Numbered from the stretch's first letter, positions 8,079 through 16,453 are shown. The stretch: DNA of 64,000 nucleotides from Burkholderiales bacterium (GCA_028868995.1 JAGWTH010000011.1:20749-84748); one strand, 5' to 3'. Notes: a model not told the origin generated them from the letters alone. Numbers and translations: made by a program.

Positions 8079-8777
8079 CTACTGCAGACGGTTCGCCGAG
8101 GTCCCCGTCAGCACCGAGGCGACGAGGCGCTCCGTGCGGCTGATGTGCTTGCGAAGCAGTTCGACCGCCTTGTCCGCATCGCGCGCGATCACCGCAGACG
8201 TGAGCGCCTGGTGTTCCTGGTTCTTGTGGCGGACCTCCTGGCGATGCTGGCTGCTCCAGCGCCGGTAGCGCTCGGCCTTGTCGAACAGCACGTCGACCAG
8301 GTCCAGCAGCATGGGGGACGTGCACGCCGCATAGAGGCCCAGGTGGAAGGCGCGATGGCGCGCCGACCAGTCGTCGTTCAGCGCCCGGGGGGCGTCCCCG
8401 ATGCGCTTCTCCACCAGGGCGAGGGCATGCGCGCTCGCGACCACGCCGGCCTCCCAGGTGTCGTCCCCATGGACCATGGAATCCTTCAGCGCCTCGCATT
8501 CGACGAGCAGACGCACCCGGGCGAGGTCGCTGACGCCCTCGGCGGTCAGGGGCGCGACCCGGAAGCCGCGGTTCTCCAGCGTGCGCACCAGGCCCTGTTC
8601 GGCGAGCCGGTTGAGCGCCTCGCGCAGGGGGCTGCTGCTCAGGTCGAAGCGGCGGCCCAGTTCCTCGACGCGCAGGCGCGCGCCGGGTTCGTACTCGCAG
8701 CGGACGATGGCCTTGCGCAGCTCGCGGTAGGCCCGCTCCGCCAGCGGGAGCTCGGGATCAGGCGGGACAGATTTCAC
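8079..8777 (-). CDS. GntR-family regulator, FCD subgroup
   Basis: Transcriptional regulator with an N-terminal winged HTH (about 12-75; PGARLRVEELGRRF, SSSPLREALNRLAEQGLV) and an all-helical FCD ligand domain with metal-type histidines (HRAFHLGLYAACTSPML). FCD regulators usually sense small organic acids and repress a neighbouring operon. I chose the GTG at 8777 (232 residues): the frame is open to an ATG at 8864, but that longer form would place the 8834-8847 palindrome inside the coding region and adds 29 residues unlike the family. It is divergent from the FAH operon, its probable target. The start is uncertain. Confidence 0.85.
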   Translation of the reverse strand: MKSVPPDPELPLAERAYRELRKAIVRCEYEPGARLRVEELGRRFDLSSSPLREALNRLAEQGLVRTLENRGFRVAPLTAEGVSDLARVRLLVECEALKDSMVHGDDTWEAGVVASAHALALVEKRIGDAPRALNDDWSARHRAFHLGLYAACTSPMLLDLVDVLFDKAERYRRWSSQHRQEVRHKNQEHQALTSAVIARDADKAVELLRKHISRTERLVASVLTGTSANRLQ

Positions 8778-8833
8778 GCCCGCATTGTCCGATGGGCCAA
8801 GCAGGGCGTCTACTGGTTTGTGCCTATTCCACC

Positions 8834-8847
8834 TTTTGTGCACAAAA
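8834..8847. promoter_or_regulatory. Palindromic operator TTTTGTGCACAAAA
   Basis: A perfect 14-bp palindrome between gntR and the FAH operon. FCD-type GntR proteins typically bind short palindromes of the TTGTnnACAA kind. A -10-like TATTCT (8850-8855) follows immediately on the plus strand, so binding here would block the operon promoter. A further TGCACA half-site lies at about 8859-8864. Confidence 0.7.
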
Positions 8848-8882
8848 AATATTCTCATGCACATTCAAGAAAGGGCTGGTCG

Positions 8883-9737
8883 ATGCGATTCGTGTCATTC
8901 ATCCGGGACGGCAGGGAAGACTGGGGCGTGGTGCAGGGCGGCGGCGTCGTGCCGCTCGCCCGGCGCACGGGCTGCGCCACCCTGGCCGACTTCATCGCCA
9001 GCGAGGGCTACGCCCGGCGCGGCGAGTGGGCCGGCCTGCCGGCGGAGATCCCGCTCGAGGGGCTCGCCTTCCTCCCGGTGATCCCGCGGCCGGAGAAGAT
9101 CGTCTGCGCCGTGCGCAACTACATGGACCACCACCAGGAGGTACTGGCGGCCGGCCTGCACCGCGAGCTGTCCGAGCAGCCCCCGATCTTCCTGCGGGTC
9201 TGGCGCTCGCAGGTCGGGCACAACCAGCCGGTCGTCAAGCCGCGCGTGTCCGACTCGCTGGACTGGGAGGGCGAACTCGCGGTGATCATCGGCAAGCCCG
9301 GGCGCGACATCCCCGAGGCGAAGGCCTGGGAGCACGTGGCGGGGTACTCGATCTACAACGACGTCAGCGTGCGCGAGTGGCAGTTCCACGCCAAGCAGAT
9401 CGCCTCGGGCAAGAACTTCGAGGGCACCGGCCCCTTCGGGCCGTGGATGGTCACCGCCGACGAGATCGAGCCGGGCGCGCAGCTCAAGCTGGTGACGCGG
9501 CTCAATGGGGAGGTCATGCAGCAGAGCCACACCGGGCACATGATCTTCTCCATCCCGAAACTGATCGCCTACTCCTCCACCATCTTCACGCTCGTGCCCG
9601 GCGACGTGATCGCCACCGGCACCCCGTCGGGTGTCGGCTGGAGCCGCAAGCCGCCGCGCTTCATGCAGCCGGGGGATGTCGTCGAGGTCGAGATCGAACG
9701 CATCGGAACCCTGCGCAACCCCGTGGTCGCGCAGTAG
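8883..9737 (+). CDS. Fumarylacetoacetate hydrolase (FAH)-family protein
   Basis: A 284-residue FAH-fold enzyme. The divalent metal is held by Glu129, Glu131 (DWEGELAVIIG) and Asp160 (GYSIYNDVSVREWQ); GKNFEGTGPFGPW and ATGTPSGVGW complete the active site. Family members hydrolyse, decarboxylate or hydrate 2-keto-acids and acylpyruvates (fumarylpyruvate, 2-keto-4-pentenoate, ureidoglycolate), so the fold does not fix the substrate. It is first in an operon with a Bug binding protein, an AA_synth-family protein and a VOC protein (22, 16 and 9 bp spacers), which suggests a small catabolic pathway for a diacid or aromatic ring-cleavage product. Start ATG 8883 gives the usual MRFVSF N-terminus. Confidence 0.9.
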   Translation: MRFVSFIRDGREDWGVVQGGGVVPLARRTGCATLADFIASEGYARRGEWAGLPAEIPLEGLAFLPVIPRPEKIVCAVRNYMDHHQEVLAAGLHRELSEQPPIFLRVWRSQVGHNQPVVKPRVSDSLDWEGELAVIIGKPGRDIPEAKAWEHVAGYSIYNDVSVREWQFHAKQIASGKNFEGTGPFGPWMVTADEIEPGAQLKLVTRLNGEVMQQSHTGHMIFSIPKLIAYSSTIFTLVPGDVIATGTPSGVGWSRKPPRFMQPGDVVEVEIERIGTLRNPVVAQ

Positions 9738-9759
9738 TCGCACCAACCCAGGAGACCCC

Positions 9760-10725
9760 ATGAAGCGCAGGCATTTCACCCTCGGAGGCCTCGCCGGCCT
9801 CCTGGCGTCGCCGATGGTGTTGGCCCAGGGCTGGCCGGCGCGCCCGATCCGCGTCGTGCAGGGCTTCGCCGCCGGCGGCAACGCGGACACCATCGCCCGG
9901 GTCGTCGGCAACGAGATGTCGAAGTCGCTGGGACAGCCCCTCGTGGTCGAAGCCATCACCGGCGCCGGCGGCACGGTCGCCGCCGCGGCCGTCGCCCGGG
10001 CCGCGCCCGATGGCTACACGATGCTGCTGGCGACCGGCGGGCATGCGGTGGCCGGCGCACTCTACGAAAAGCTGAATTACCGCACGGTGGAGAGCTTCCA
10101 GCCCGTCTCCACCATCACCTTCTTCCCTTTCCTGATCCTCACCCGGGCCGACTCGAAGCTGCGCGGCCTGGACGACGTGATCGCCGCGGCGAAGGCCGCT
10201 CCCGGCACGGTCGCCTACGGCACGGCCGGCGTCGGCTCGACCCACCACCTGATCGGCGAGCTGCTGGCCAGCATGGCCGGCGTGAAGCTGCTGCACGTGC
10301 CCTTCCGCGGCGACGCGGCGTCGATCACCGCGCTGATCGCCGGAGACATCCCGCTCATCGTCGCACCGCCGACGGCCGCCATGCCGCAGATCAAGGCCGG
10401 CAAGCTGCGGGCGCTGGCCGTGACCGGGCCGGAGCGCTGGCGGGGCATGCCCGACATTCCCACGGTCGCGGAGCAGGGCGTGCCCGGCTTCGACGTGCGT
10501 TCCTGGGCGGGCTGGCTGCTGCCCGCCGGCGCGCCGGCCGACGTCGTCGACCGCCTCAACGCCGAGACGCTCAAGGCCCTGCAGGTGCCCGAGGTGCGCG
10601 CCCGGCTCGAGGAGATGGGCGGCGACGCGCGCGGCAGCACGCCGGCGGAAATGGGGGCCATGGTGGCGGCCGAGGTCCAGAAGTGGACGCAGGTGGTGGC
10701 CCAGGCGCACATCCGTCGCCTGTGA
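9760..10725 (+). CDS. Bug-family tripartite tricarboxylate transporter binding protein
   Basis: A 321-residue periplasmic solute-binding protein of the TctC/Bug family. The signal peptide contains RRHFTLGG, which looks like a Tat motif, and is cleaved after VLAQ near residue 22. Family blocks are PIRVVQGFAAGGNADTIAR, GAGGTVAA, YTMLLATGG, HVPFRGDAA and WAGWLLPAGAPADVV. These proteins bind carboxylates and are very numerous in Burkholderiales, often without TctA/TctB membrane partners, as here. A GGAG lies 5 nt before the start. The likely ligand is the substrate or product of the FAH enzyme encoded just upstream. Confidence 0.92.
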   Translation: MKRRHFTLGGLAGLLASPMVLAQGWPARPIRVVQGFAAGGNADTIARVVGNEMSKSLGQPLVVEAITGAGGTVAAAAVARAAPDGYTMLLATGGHAVAGALYEKLNYRTVESFQPVSTITFFPFLILTRADSKLRGLDDVIAAAKAAPGTVAYGTAGVGSTHHLIGELLASMAGVKLLHVPFRGDAASITALIAGDIPLIVAPPTAAMPQIKAGKLRALAVTGPERWRGMPDIPTVAEQGVPGFDVRSWAGWLLPAGAPADVVDRLNAETLKALQVPEVRARLEEMGGDARGSTPAEMGAMVAAEVQKWTQVVAQAHIRRL

Positions 10726-10741
10726 ATCCGGAGCGAAGACC

Positions 10742-11320
10742 ATGTCCCTCATCCAGGTCCGCAAGCGATCGCTGCAGGTCGAGACCATCCACCATGAAGG
10801 CGGGCCCGCCGCCGCGCGGCCCTTGCGGCTGGCGGCAGCCTGCGCGGTGATCCGCAACCCCTACGCCGGCCGCTACGAGCCCGACCTGATGCCTTTCATG
10901 GCCGAATTGCGCGGGCTCGGCGCCGAGCTTGCGCAGGAGCTGGTGCAGGTGCTGGGCAAGGACCGGGTGGAGGCCTATGGCAAGGCCGCCATCGTCGGCG
11001 TCGACGGCGAGCTGGAACACGGCGCCGTCTGGCACGAAGCCGGCGGCTGGGCCATGCGCGCGGCGCTCGGCGAGCCGAAGGCCATCGTGCCCGCATCCAA
11101 GTCCGTGGCGGCCACGGGCTACCGGCTGATGATGCCGCTGCACTACATCCACGCGGCCTACGTCCGCAGCCATTTCAACGCGATCGAGGTCGGGCTGCAG
11201 GACGCGCCGCGGCCGGGCGAGATCCTCTTCGCGCTGGGCATGGCCGACGGCGGCCGCATCCATGCGCGGCTGGGCGGACTCACCAAGGACCAGGTGAAGG
11301 TCCACGACGGCCAGCGCTGA
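10742..11320 (+). CDS. Amino acid synthesis (AA_synth/DUF1185) family protein
   Basis: A 192-residue cytoplasmic protein matching the family annotated as 'amino acid synthesis' from a single early report; its biochemical activity is unproven. Recognisable blocks are AACAVIRNPYAGRYEPDL, VEAYGKAAIVGVDGELEH, KSVAATGYRLMMPLHY and SHFNAIEVGLQDAPRPGEI. No signal peptide or membrane segment is seen. In Burkholderiales these proteins commonly accompany Bug proteins and small-molecule enzymes in catabolic operons, and that is its context here. I would not assign a reaction. Confidence 0.82.
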   Translation: MSLIQVRKRSLQVETIHHEGGPAAARPLRLAAACAVIRNPYAGRYEPDLMPFMAELRGLGAELAQELVQVLGKDRVEAYGKAAIVGVDGELEHGAVWHEAGGWAMRAALGEPKAIVPASKSVAATGYRLMMPLHYIHAAYVRSHFNAIEVGLQDAPRPGEILFALGMADGGRIHARLGGLTKDQVKVHDGQR

Positions 11321-11329
11321 GGAACGGCC

Positions 11330-11869
11330 ATGAACACGTTGCCCGGCCCGCAGCTGGCCCACATGGGGATCCTGGTGCGCGACATCGACGCGATGACGCG
11401 CTTCTACACCGAGGTGTTCGGCCTGCGGCTCACCGACCAGGGGGTGGGCCGCACGTTCCGCACGAAGATCCACTTCATGAGCAGCTCGCCGGAACAGCAC
11501 CACCAGATGGTGCTCGCCGCCGGGCGCAGCCCGGAGGGGCCCAGCACCGTGATGCAGATCTCCTTCAAGGTGCAGTCCCTGGCGCAGCTGCGCACGGTGC
11601 GGGACCGCGCCTTGCGGGAAGGCGCGACGCAGATGCGCGGCCTCAACCACGGCAATGCCCTGTCGATCTACTTCGCGGACATCGAGGAGAACACGATCGA
11701 GGTCTACCTCGACACGCCCTGGTACGTGCCTCAGCCGCACGGCGACCCGCTGGATCTGGACAAGAGCGACGCCGAGATCTGGGCCGAGACCGAGGCGATC
11801 TGCCGGGCGGATCCGGCTTTCGAGCCGGTGGAGGACTGGGCGAAGCGCTTCATGGGAACGGGCGCCTGA
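11330..11869 (+). CDS. VOC-superfamily (glyoxalase/extradiol dioxygenase-like) protein
   Basis: A 179-residue protein with two beta-alpha-beta-beta-beta modules. Candidate metal ligands are His11 (AHMGILVRD), the HHQMVL histidine near 58 and the glutamate of ENTIEVYLDTPWY near 125, which is the one-metal 2-His-1-carboxylate site of extradiol dioxygenases and glyoxalases. Length and single-domain form resemble small catechol-dioxygenase-like VOC proteins. It is last in the FAH operon, 9 bp after the AA_synth gene. The C-terminal 40 residues (EIWAETEAICRADPAFEPVEDW) extend beyond the VOC core. The reaction is unknown; ring or C-C cleavage upstream of the FAH enzyme would be a sensible hypothesis. 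Confidence 0.85.
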   Translation: MNTLPGPQLAHMGILVRDIDAMTRFYTEVFGLRLTDQGVGRTFRTKIHFMSSSPEQHHQMVLAAGRSPEGPSTVMQISFKVQSLAQLRTVRDRALREGATQMRGLNHGNALSIYFADIEENTIEVYLDTPWYVPQPHGDPLDLDKSDAEIWAETEAICRADPAFEPVEDWAKRFMGTGA

Positions 11870-11897
11870 GACCTTCCCGATCCGCGCCGGCGCCGGC

Positions 11898-12536
11898 TCA
11901 GGTCCCGCCCACGTAGGGGTTGGTGCGGCGCTCGCGGCCGAAGGTGCTCTCCGGGCCGTGGCCCGGGATGAACACGGTGTCGTCGCCCATGGGCCACAGG
12001 CGCTGCGTGATGCTGGCGATCAGCGTGTCCAGGTTGCCTTGCGGGAAGTCGGTGCGGCCGATGCTGCCGGCGAACAGCACGTCGCCGACGAAGGCCCGCT
12101 GCATCTCGGGCGAGTGGAACACGACGTGGCCCGGCGTGTGGCCGGGGCAATGGCGCACCTGCAACAGGTGGCCGGCCAGTTCCACCGTGTCGCCGTCGTG
12201 CAGCCAGCGCGTGGGCGCGAAGCGCTCCGCCGGCGGGAAGCCGAACATCGCGCTCTGCTGCGGCAGGCCGTCGATCCAGAACTGGTCCGCGGGGTGCGGC
12301 CCGATGATGGGCAGCGACCGCCGGCGCGCCAGCTCGCCGGTGCCGCCGGCATGGTCGATGTGGGCGTGGGTGAGCCAGATCTGTTCCAGCTGCAGGCCGC
12401 GCCGGTCGATTTCCGCGAGCAGGGCGTCGAGGTCGCCGCCCGGATCGATCACGGCGGCCTGCTGGGTGGCGTCGTCGTAGACCACCGAGCAGTTCTGCTG
12501 GAACGGGGTGACGGGGAAGGTGAAATAGCGCAGCAT
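11898..12536 (-). CDS. Metallo-beta-lactamase-fold hydrolase (glyoxalase II-like)
   Basis: A 212-residue cytoplasmic hydrolase. The binuclear metal site is THAHIDH (His57, His59, Asp61, His62), His133 in PGHTPGHVVF, Asp152 in GDVLFAGSIGRTD and His193 in PGHGPEST. The compact length and NCSVVYDDATQQAAVIDPGGD start resemble YcbL-type (type II glyoxalase-like) enzymes rather than GloB. Hydrolysis of S-D-lactoylglutathione or another thioester is likely. The ATG at 12536 was chosen because upstream in-frame sequence is antisense to marR. It is convergent with the VOC gene and divergent from marR. Confidence 0.9.
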   Translation of the reverse strand: MLRYFTFPVTPFQQNCSVVYDDATQQAAVIDPGGDLDALLAEIDRRGLQLEQIWLTHAHIDHAGGTGELARRRSLPIIGPHPADQFWIDGLPQQSAMFGFPPAERFAPTRWLHDGDTVELAGHLLQVRHCPGHTPGHVVFHSPEMQRAFVGDVLFAGSIGRTDFPQGNLDTLIASITQRLWPMGDDTVFIPGHGPESTFGRERRTNPYVGGT

Positions 12537-12543
12537 GCCGGGC

Positions 12544-12549
12544 AATCTA
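12544..12549 (-). promoter_or_regulatory. -10-like TAGATT 7 nt before the hydrolase start
   Basis: On the minus strand TAGATT is followed by 7 nt and then ATG 12536, with no Shine-Dalgarno. It fits the leaderless promoter pattern. Confidence 0.4.
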
Positions 12550-12593
12550 GCAAACTGGCTGACAGCTCCCGGCCGGTCTTTTCGGCCCCGTCC

Positions 12594-12599
12594 TAAGAT
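12594..12599 (+). promoter_or_regulatory. -10 element TAAGAT, leaderless spacing to marR
   Basis: TAAGAT, then exactly 6 nt, then ATG 12606; no Shine-Dalgarno and no clear -35. Confidence 0.45.
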
Positions 12600-12605
12600 C
12601 ACGCC

Positions 12606-13124
12606 ATGGCCACGCGCATCCCCACCCGAAAACAACAACCGGCGGCCGCCGCCCCCACGGAGCCCGCCACCCGCGTGCTGCGCCGCTTCCGCCTGGTCTT
12701 CAACTCGGTCAAGACCCATTTCCGGGCGGTGGAGAACCGGGCCGGCATTTCCGGCGCGCAGCTCTGGGCCCTGAGCGTCATCCAGGCCCAGCCCGGCCTG
12801 GGCGTCGGCGACCTGGCCCGGGCCATGGACGTCCACCAGTCCACCGCGAGCAACCTGCTGCGCGCCCTGACCGAAAAGGACCTGGTGCGCACGGAGCGCG
12901 CCGGCGAGGACCGGCGCGCGGTGCAGCTGGAGGTGACGGCGCGCGGCGCGCGCGCGCTGGCCAAGGCGCCGGGGCCGTTCGCGGGCGTGCTGCCTGATGC
13001 GCTGCGCCGGCTGGATGCCCGCACCCTGGCACGCCTGGACCGCGACCTCGCCCGGCTGATCGAGGAGCTGGGCGTCGACGAGCGCGGCGCGGGCATCCCC
13101 CTGGGCACCGCCGACAGCAAGTAG
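12606..13124 (+). CDS. MarR-family transcriptional regulator
   Basis: A 172-residue dimeric winged-HTH regulator. The DNA-binding core runs from about 48 to 120: ISGAQLWALSVIQAQPG, VGDLARAMDVHQSTASNLLR (recognition helix), LVRTERAGEDRRAVQLEVT (wing with the conserved DRR). An N-terminal Lys/Pro/Ala-rich tail of about 20 residues precedes the core. MarR proteins usually repress adjacent genes in response to small phenolic or oxidising ligands; here the divergent hydrolase is the nearest candidate, and the two start codons are 69 bp apart. Confidence 0.9.
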   Translation: MATRIPTRKQQPAAAAPTEPATRVLRRFRLVFNSVKTHFRAVENRAGISGAQLWALSVIQAQPGLGVGDLARAMDVHQSTASNLLRALTEKDLVRTERAGEDRRAVQLEVTARGARALAKAPGPFAGVLPDALRRLDARTLARLDRDLARLIEELGVDERGAGIPLGTADSK

Positions 13125-13133
13125 CGGGCTCCC

Positions 13134-13159
13134 AAAAAATTGCCCCGGCAAGGCGGGGC
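13134..13159 (-). terminator. Intrinsic terminator on the minus strand
   Basis: Stem GCCCCG (13142-13147) / CGGGGC (13154-13159) with a 6-nt loop. Read on the minus strand it is followed by AATTTTTT (13141-13134). It has no T-tract in the plus direction, so it is not a terminator for marR. It marks the 3' end of the proposed small RNA. Confidence 0.7.
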
Positions 13160-13200
13160 GGAAGGAAGCGACCTGAAATGCGCTGCCCTCGAAGGCAGCC
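13134..13200 (-). ncRNA. Candidate small RNA (about 67 nt) between marR and otsA
   Basis: On the minus strand there is GCGACA (13234-13229), a 17-bp spacer, and TATACT (13211-13206), then about 6 nt downstream a stem GCTGCC/GGCAGC starting at the predicted +1. A pyrimidine-rich linker with TTCCTTCC follows, then a GCCCCG/CGGGGC hairpin and AATTTTTT. Promoter, 5' hairpin, CU-rich (anti-Shine-Dalgarno-like) linker and intrinsic terminator are the usual parts of a trans-acting sRNA. No ORF explains a minus-strand terminator here. This is inferred from sequence alone; I do not recognise an Rfam family. Confidence 0.55.
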
Positions 13201-13299
13201 AGGTCAGTATAGGCAGCTCGTGGGTGATTGTCGCCATGGCGGGCCCGATGGCGATGAATTTGTCACAATGTATTGTCTTTCCCCAACGACAGGACCCCA

Positions 13300-15534
13300 T
13301 TGCTGAAAACTTTCCGCCTGCAATTGCGCTTCCTGGTGCCGCTGGTCGTCATCCTGGCCGGCACCGCCTATCTGGCTGTCCCCCTGATGGACAAGCTCAC
13401 GCTGCGCTGGTTCGCGCGGGACCTGGACATGCGCGGCAACCTGGTCGCCAATGCCCTGACCGAGTCGCTCACCGACGCCGAGATGCGCGGCCACAAGCTG
13501 CAGGCGATCTTCGACCGCACCGTGCAGGACGAGCGCCTGGTGGCCATCGGCTGGTGCTCGCCCGCGGGCCAGGTGCTGCGCCGCACGGCGCGCTTCCCCC
13601 GGGACCTGACCTGCGCGCAGGCCCGCAAGATCGCTTCCGGCCGCGAGGCCGAGATGGAGATCGAGGGCGGCCCGGTCCACGTGAGCTACCACCCCATCGT
13701 CGGCGAGGCCGGCCCGGTGGGCGACCTCGTGCTGATGCACGACCTGAGCTTCATCGAGCGGCGCAGCCAGGACACGCGCAAGTACCTGATCATCCTGATC
13801 GCCTCGCTGGGCGGCGCCATCGCGCTGGTGACGGTGGTGGTGGCCCAGCTGAGCTGGCGCGGCTGGGTCTCGGGCGCGCGCGCGCTGCTGCGCGGCGAGG
13901 GCCTGCTGCGGCCCATGCTGCCGCCCACGCCCGAGCTCGCGCCGCTGGCGGCCGACCTGCGCGAGCGCCTGCGCGACCTGGAGGATGAACTGCGGCGGAC
14001 GCAGCGGCCGGGCGACGCCTGGAGCGCCGAACGACTGCAAGGCCTGCTGCGCACGCAGCTGCGCGGCGACCAGGTGATCGTGGTGTCCAACCGCGAGCCC
14101 TACATCCACGAGAAGCAGGACGACGGCAGCGTGGTCGTGCGCCGGCCCGCCAGCGGCCTGGTGACCGCCGTCGAGCCGGTGATGCGCGCCTGCTCCGGCA
14201 CCTGGATCGCGCACGGCAGCGGCAGCGGCGACCGCGAGGCGGTCGACGGCCACGACCGCGTGGCGCTGCCGCCGGGCGAGGACGACTACCTGCTGCGCCG
14301 CCTGTGGCTCACCGAGGAACAGGAGCAGGGCTACTACTACGGCTTCGCCAACGAGGGGCTCTGGCCGCTGTGCCACGTGGCGCACGTGCGGCCGGTGTTC
14401 CGCGAGCAGGACTGGGAGCACTACCGCGAGGTCAACCAGATGTTCGCCGACGCCGTGGTGGCCGAGGCGCGCAGCGACGACCCGGTCGTGCTGGTGCAGG
14501 ACTACCACTTCGCCCTGCTGCCGGCGATGGTGCGGCGCAAGCTGCCGCGCGCGACCATCCTGACCTTCTGGCACATTCCCTGGCCCAACCCGGAGTCCTT
14601 CGGCATCTGCCCGTGGCGCAGCGAGATCCTGGAAGGCATGCTGGGCAGCACCATCCTGGGCTTCCACACGCGCTTCCACTGCAAGAACTTCATCGAGACG
14701 GTCAACCGCTACCTGGAGGCCCGCATCGAGCACGAGCACTCCACCATCAGCTTCGGCGGCGAGCAGACCCTGGTCGAGAGCTACCCGATCTCGATCGAAT
14801 GGCCCTCGCCCGAAGAGGCGCGCGAGTGGCCCTCGCCCGGCCAGTGCCGCACCGGGCTGTTCGAGCGGCTGGGCATTCCGTCCGGCCACCGGGTGGCGGT
14901 GGGCATCGACCGCTTCGACTACACCAAGGGCATCCTGGAGCGCTTCAACGCGGTGGAGCGCCTGCTGGAGAAGTACCCCGAGTGGCGCGACCGCTTCACC
15001 TTCGTGCAGGTGGCCGCGCCCTCGCGCGGGGCGCTGGAAGAGTACCAGGCCTTCCGCGAGCGCATCGAGCGCGCCACCGAGCGCATCAACGCGCGCTTCG
15101 GCCGGCCCGACGCGCCGGTGATCCGGCTGCTGGCGCAGCACCACGACCACGAACAGGTCACGCGCATGTACCGCGCGGCCGACGTCTGCGTGGTGACCAG
15201 CCTGCACGACGGCATGAACCTGGTGTGCAAGGAGTTCGTCGCCGCCCGCGACGACGAGCGCGGCGTGCTGATCCTCAGCCGCTTCGCGGGCGCCGCGCGC
15301 GAGATGCCCGAGGCCCTGGTGGTGAACCCGTACCACGTGGAGGAGACGGCCGACGCGCTGCACCAAGCGCTGACCATGCCGCCGGCGGAGCAGCGCGAGC
15401 GCATGGCCAGCCTGCGCAGCACGGTGCACGAATTCAACGTCTACCGCTGGGCCGGCCGCATGCTGACCGATGCCGCCCGGCTGCGCCTGCGCCAGCGCGT
15501 GTCGGACCGCGTGCAGCGGCACAGCGGCGTCTGA
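13300..15534 (+). CDS. otsA: Membrane-anchored alpha,alpha-trehalose-6-phosphate synthase
   Basis: GT20 glycosyltransferase making trehalose-6-phosphate from UDP-glucose and glucose-6-phosphate, fused to an N-terminal membrane module. TM1 is at about 10-30, an extracytoplasmic domain at 31-160, TM2 at about 162-184, a helical linker at 185-255, and GT20 from about 258. GT20 motifs: [51 protein letters not shown] and [14 protein letters not shown]. All are intact, so it is probably active. Ordinary OtsA has about 470 residues; this one has 744. I chose TTG 13300 because AGGA sits 5 nt upstream; a TTG at 13273 would add 9 residues without a ribosome site. No otsB phosphatase gene is in the window. 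Confidence 0.9.
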   Translation: MLKTFRLQLRFLVPLVVILAGTAYLAVPLMDKLTLRWFARDLDMRGNLVANALTESLTDAEMRGHKLQAIFDRTVQDERLVAIGWCSPAGQVLRRTARFPRDLTCAQARKIASGREAEMEIEGGPVHVSYHPIVGEAGPVGDLVLMHDLSFIERRSQDTRKYLIILIASLGGAIALVTVVVAQLSWRGWVSGARALLRGEGLLRPMLPPTPELAPLAADLRERLRDLEDELRRTQRPGDAWSAERLQGLLRTQLRGDQVIVVSNREPYIHEKQDDGSVVVRRPASGLVTAVEPVMRACSGTWIAHGSGSGDREAVDGHDRVALPPGEDDYLLRRLWLTEEQEQGYYYGFANEGLWPLCHVAHVRPVFREQDWEHYREVNQMFADAVVAEARSDDPVVLVQDYHFALLPAMVRRKLPRATILTFWHIPWPNPESFGICPWRSEILEGMLGSTILGFHTRFHCKNFIETVNRYLEARIEHEHSTISFGGEQTLVESYPISIEWPSPEEAREWPSPGQCRTGLFERLGIPSGHRVAVGIDRFDYTKGILERFNAVERLLEKYPEWRDRFTFVQVAAPSRGALEEYQAFRERIERATERINARFGRPDAPVIRLLAQHHDHEQVTRMYRAADVCVVTSLHDGMNLVCKEFVAARDDERGVLILSRFAGAAREMPEALVVNPYHVEETADALHQALTMPPAEQRERMASLRSTVHEFNVYRWAGRMLTDAARLRLRQRVSDRVQRHSGV

Positions 15535-15565
15535 GGCCCTGGGGCCCAGGCCGGCGCGAGGAAGT

Positions 15566-16453
15566 TCAGGCGCGCGCGGCGCGCGCCGGCCACAGCACCG
15601 AGGCGATGGCCACCATCATCAGCAGCACGGCCACGCCGTCCTGCCAGTGCACCGTCTCGCCCAGCCAGAGCGCGCCGCTGAACACGCCCAGCACCGGGAT
15701 CAGCATGACGCTGAGCGTGGAGGCCACCGGCGGCAGGCCGCGGGCGAGGGTGGTCCAGGCGGCGTGGGCGAAGCCGAAGATCAGCACCGCGTTGAACACG
15801 ATGGCGCCGGTGGCGGCCGCACCGGGCAGGGTCCAGTCCGGCGCCTCGAACACCCAGGCCAGCACCGCCATCAGGATGGCGGTCAGGACCGTCATCCAGA
15901 ACGAGATGGCCAGCGCCGGCACCTCCATGCGCGTGCGGCGCAGCTCCTGCGTGCCCAGCGCCCAGAAGGCCGCGGCCACCAGGGCGAGCAGCACGCCGAC
16001 CGGGCGGCCGGCCATGTGGGTCAGCTCGTGCCACAGCAGCAGCAGCACGCCCAGCGCCGCGGCGCCGACGCCGGTCCAGGCGCGCCGCCCCAGGGGCGAG
16101 GCGAAGAACAGCGCGCCCAGCGCCGCGGAGAAGATCGGCATGGTGTAGCCGAGGATGGCGGCGCGGCCGCTGGACAGCGTGCGCACCGCCAGGATGATGC
16201 ACACGTGCCAGACGAACATGTTGGTCGCGGCCAGCCACAGCAGCTCGCGCCAGGCGGCGCGCGGGATGCGGAAGGGCACCTTCAGCAGCACCAGGCCCAG
16301 CGCCAGCACCGGCAGCCCCAGCCACATCGACAGGGCGCGGAAGGTCAGCGGCGGGTAGTGGCTCACCCCCAGCTTCATCACGGGCCAGTTGATGCCCCAG
16401 ACGATCGTGAGGGCGACGAGGATGGCCAGCTGCTGGCGCGACAGGTGGTGCAT
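15566..16453 (-). CDS. EamA/DMT-family transporter
   Basis: A 295-residue inner-membrane protein with ten predicted helices arranged as two EamA repeats (drug/metabolite transporter superfamily). The N-terminal helix IVWGINWPVMKLGVSHYPPL and the second repeat FWALGTQELRR are typical. Exporters of this type move amino acids or other metabolites; the substrate cannot be read. The start ATG 16453 is 42 bp from the divergent pyrF start, and a CAGAAT hexamer on the minus strand (16467-16462) ends 8 nt before it. Confidence 0.88.
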   Translation of the reverse strand: MHHLSRQQLAILVALTIVWGINWPVMKLGVSHYPPLTFRALSMWLGLPVLALGLVLLKVPFRIPRAAWRELLWLAATNMFVWHVCIILAVRTLSSGRAAILGYTMPIFSAALGALFFASPLGRRAWTGVGAAALGVLLLLWHELTHMAGRPVGVLLALVAAAFWALGTQELRRTRMEVPALAISFWMTVLTAILMAVLAWVFEAPDWTLPGAAATGAIVFNAVLIFGFAHAAWTTLARGLPPVASTLSVMLIPVLGVFSGALWLGETVHWQDGVAVLLMMVAIASVLWPARAARA

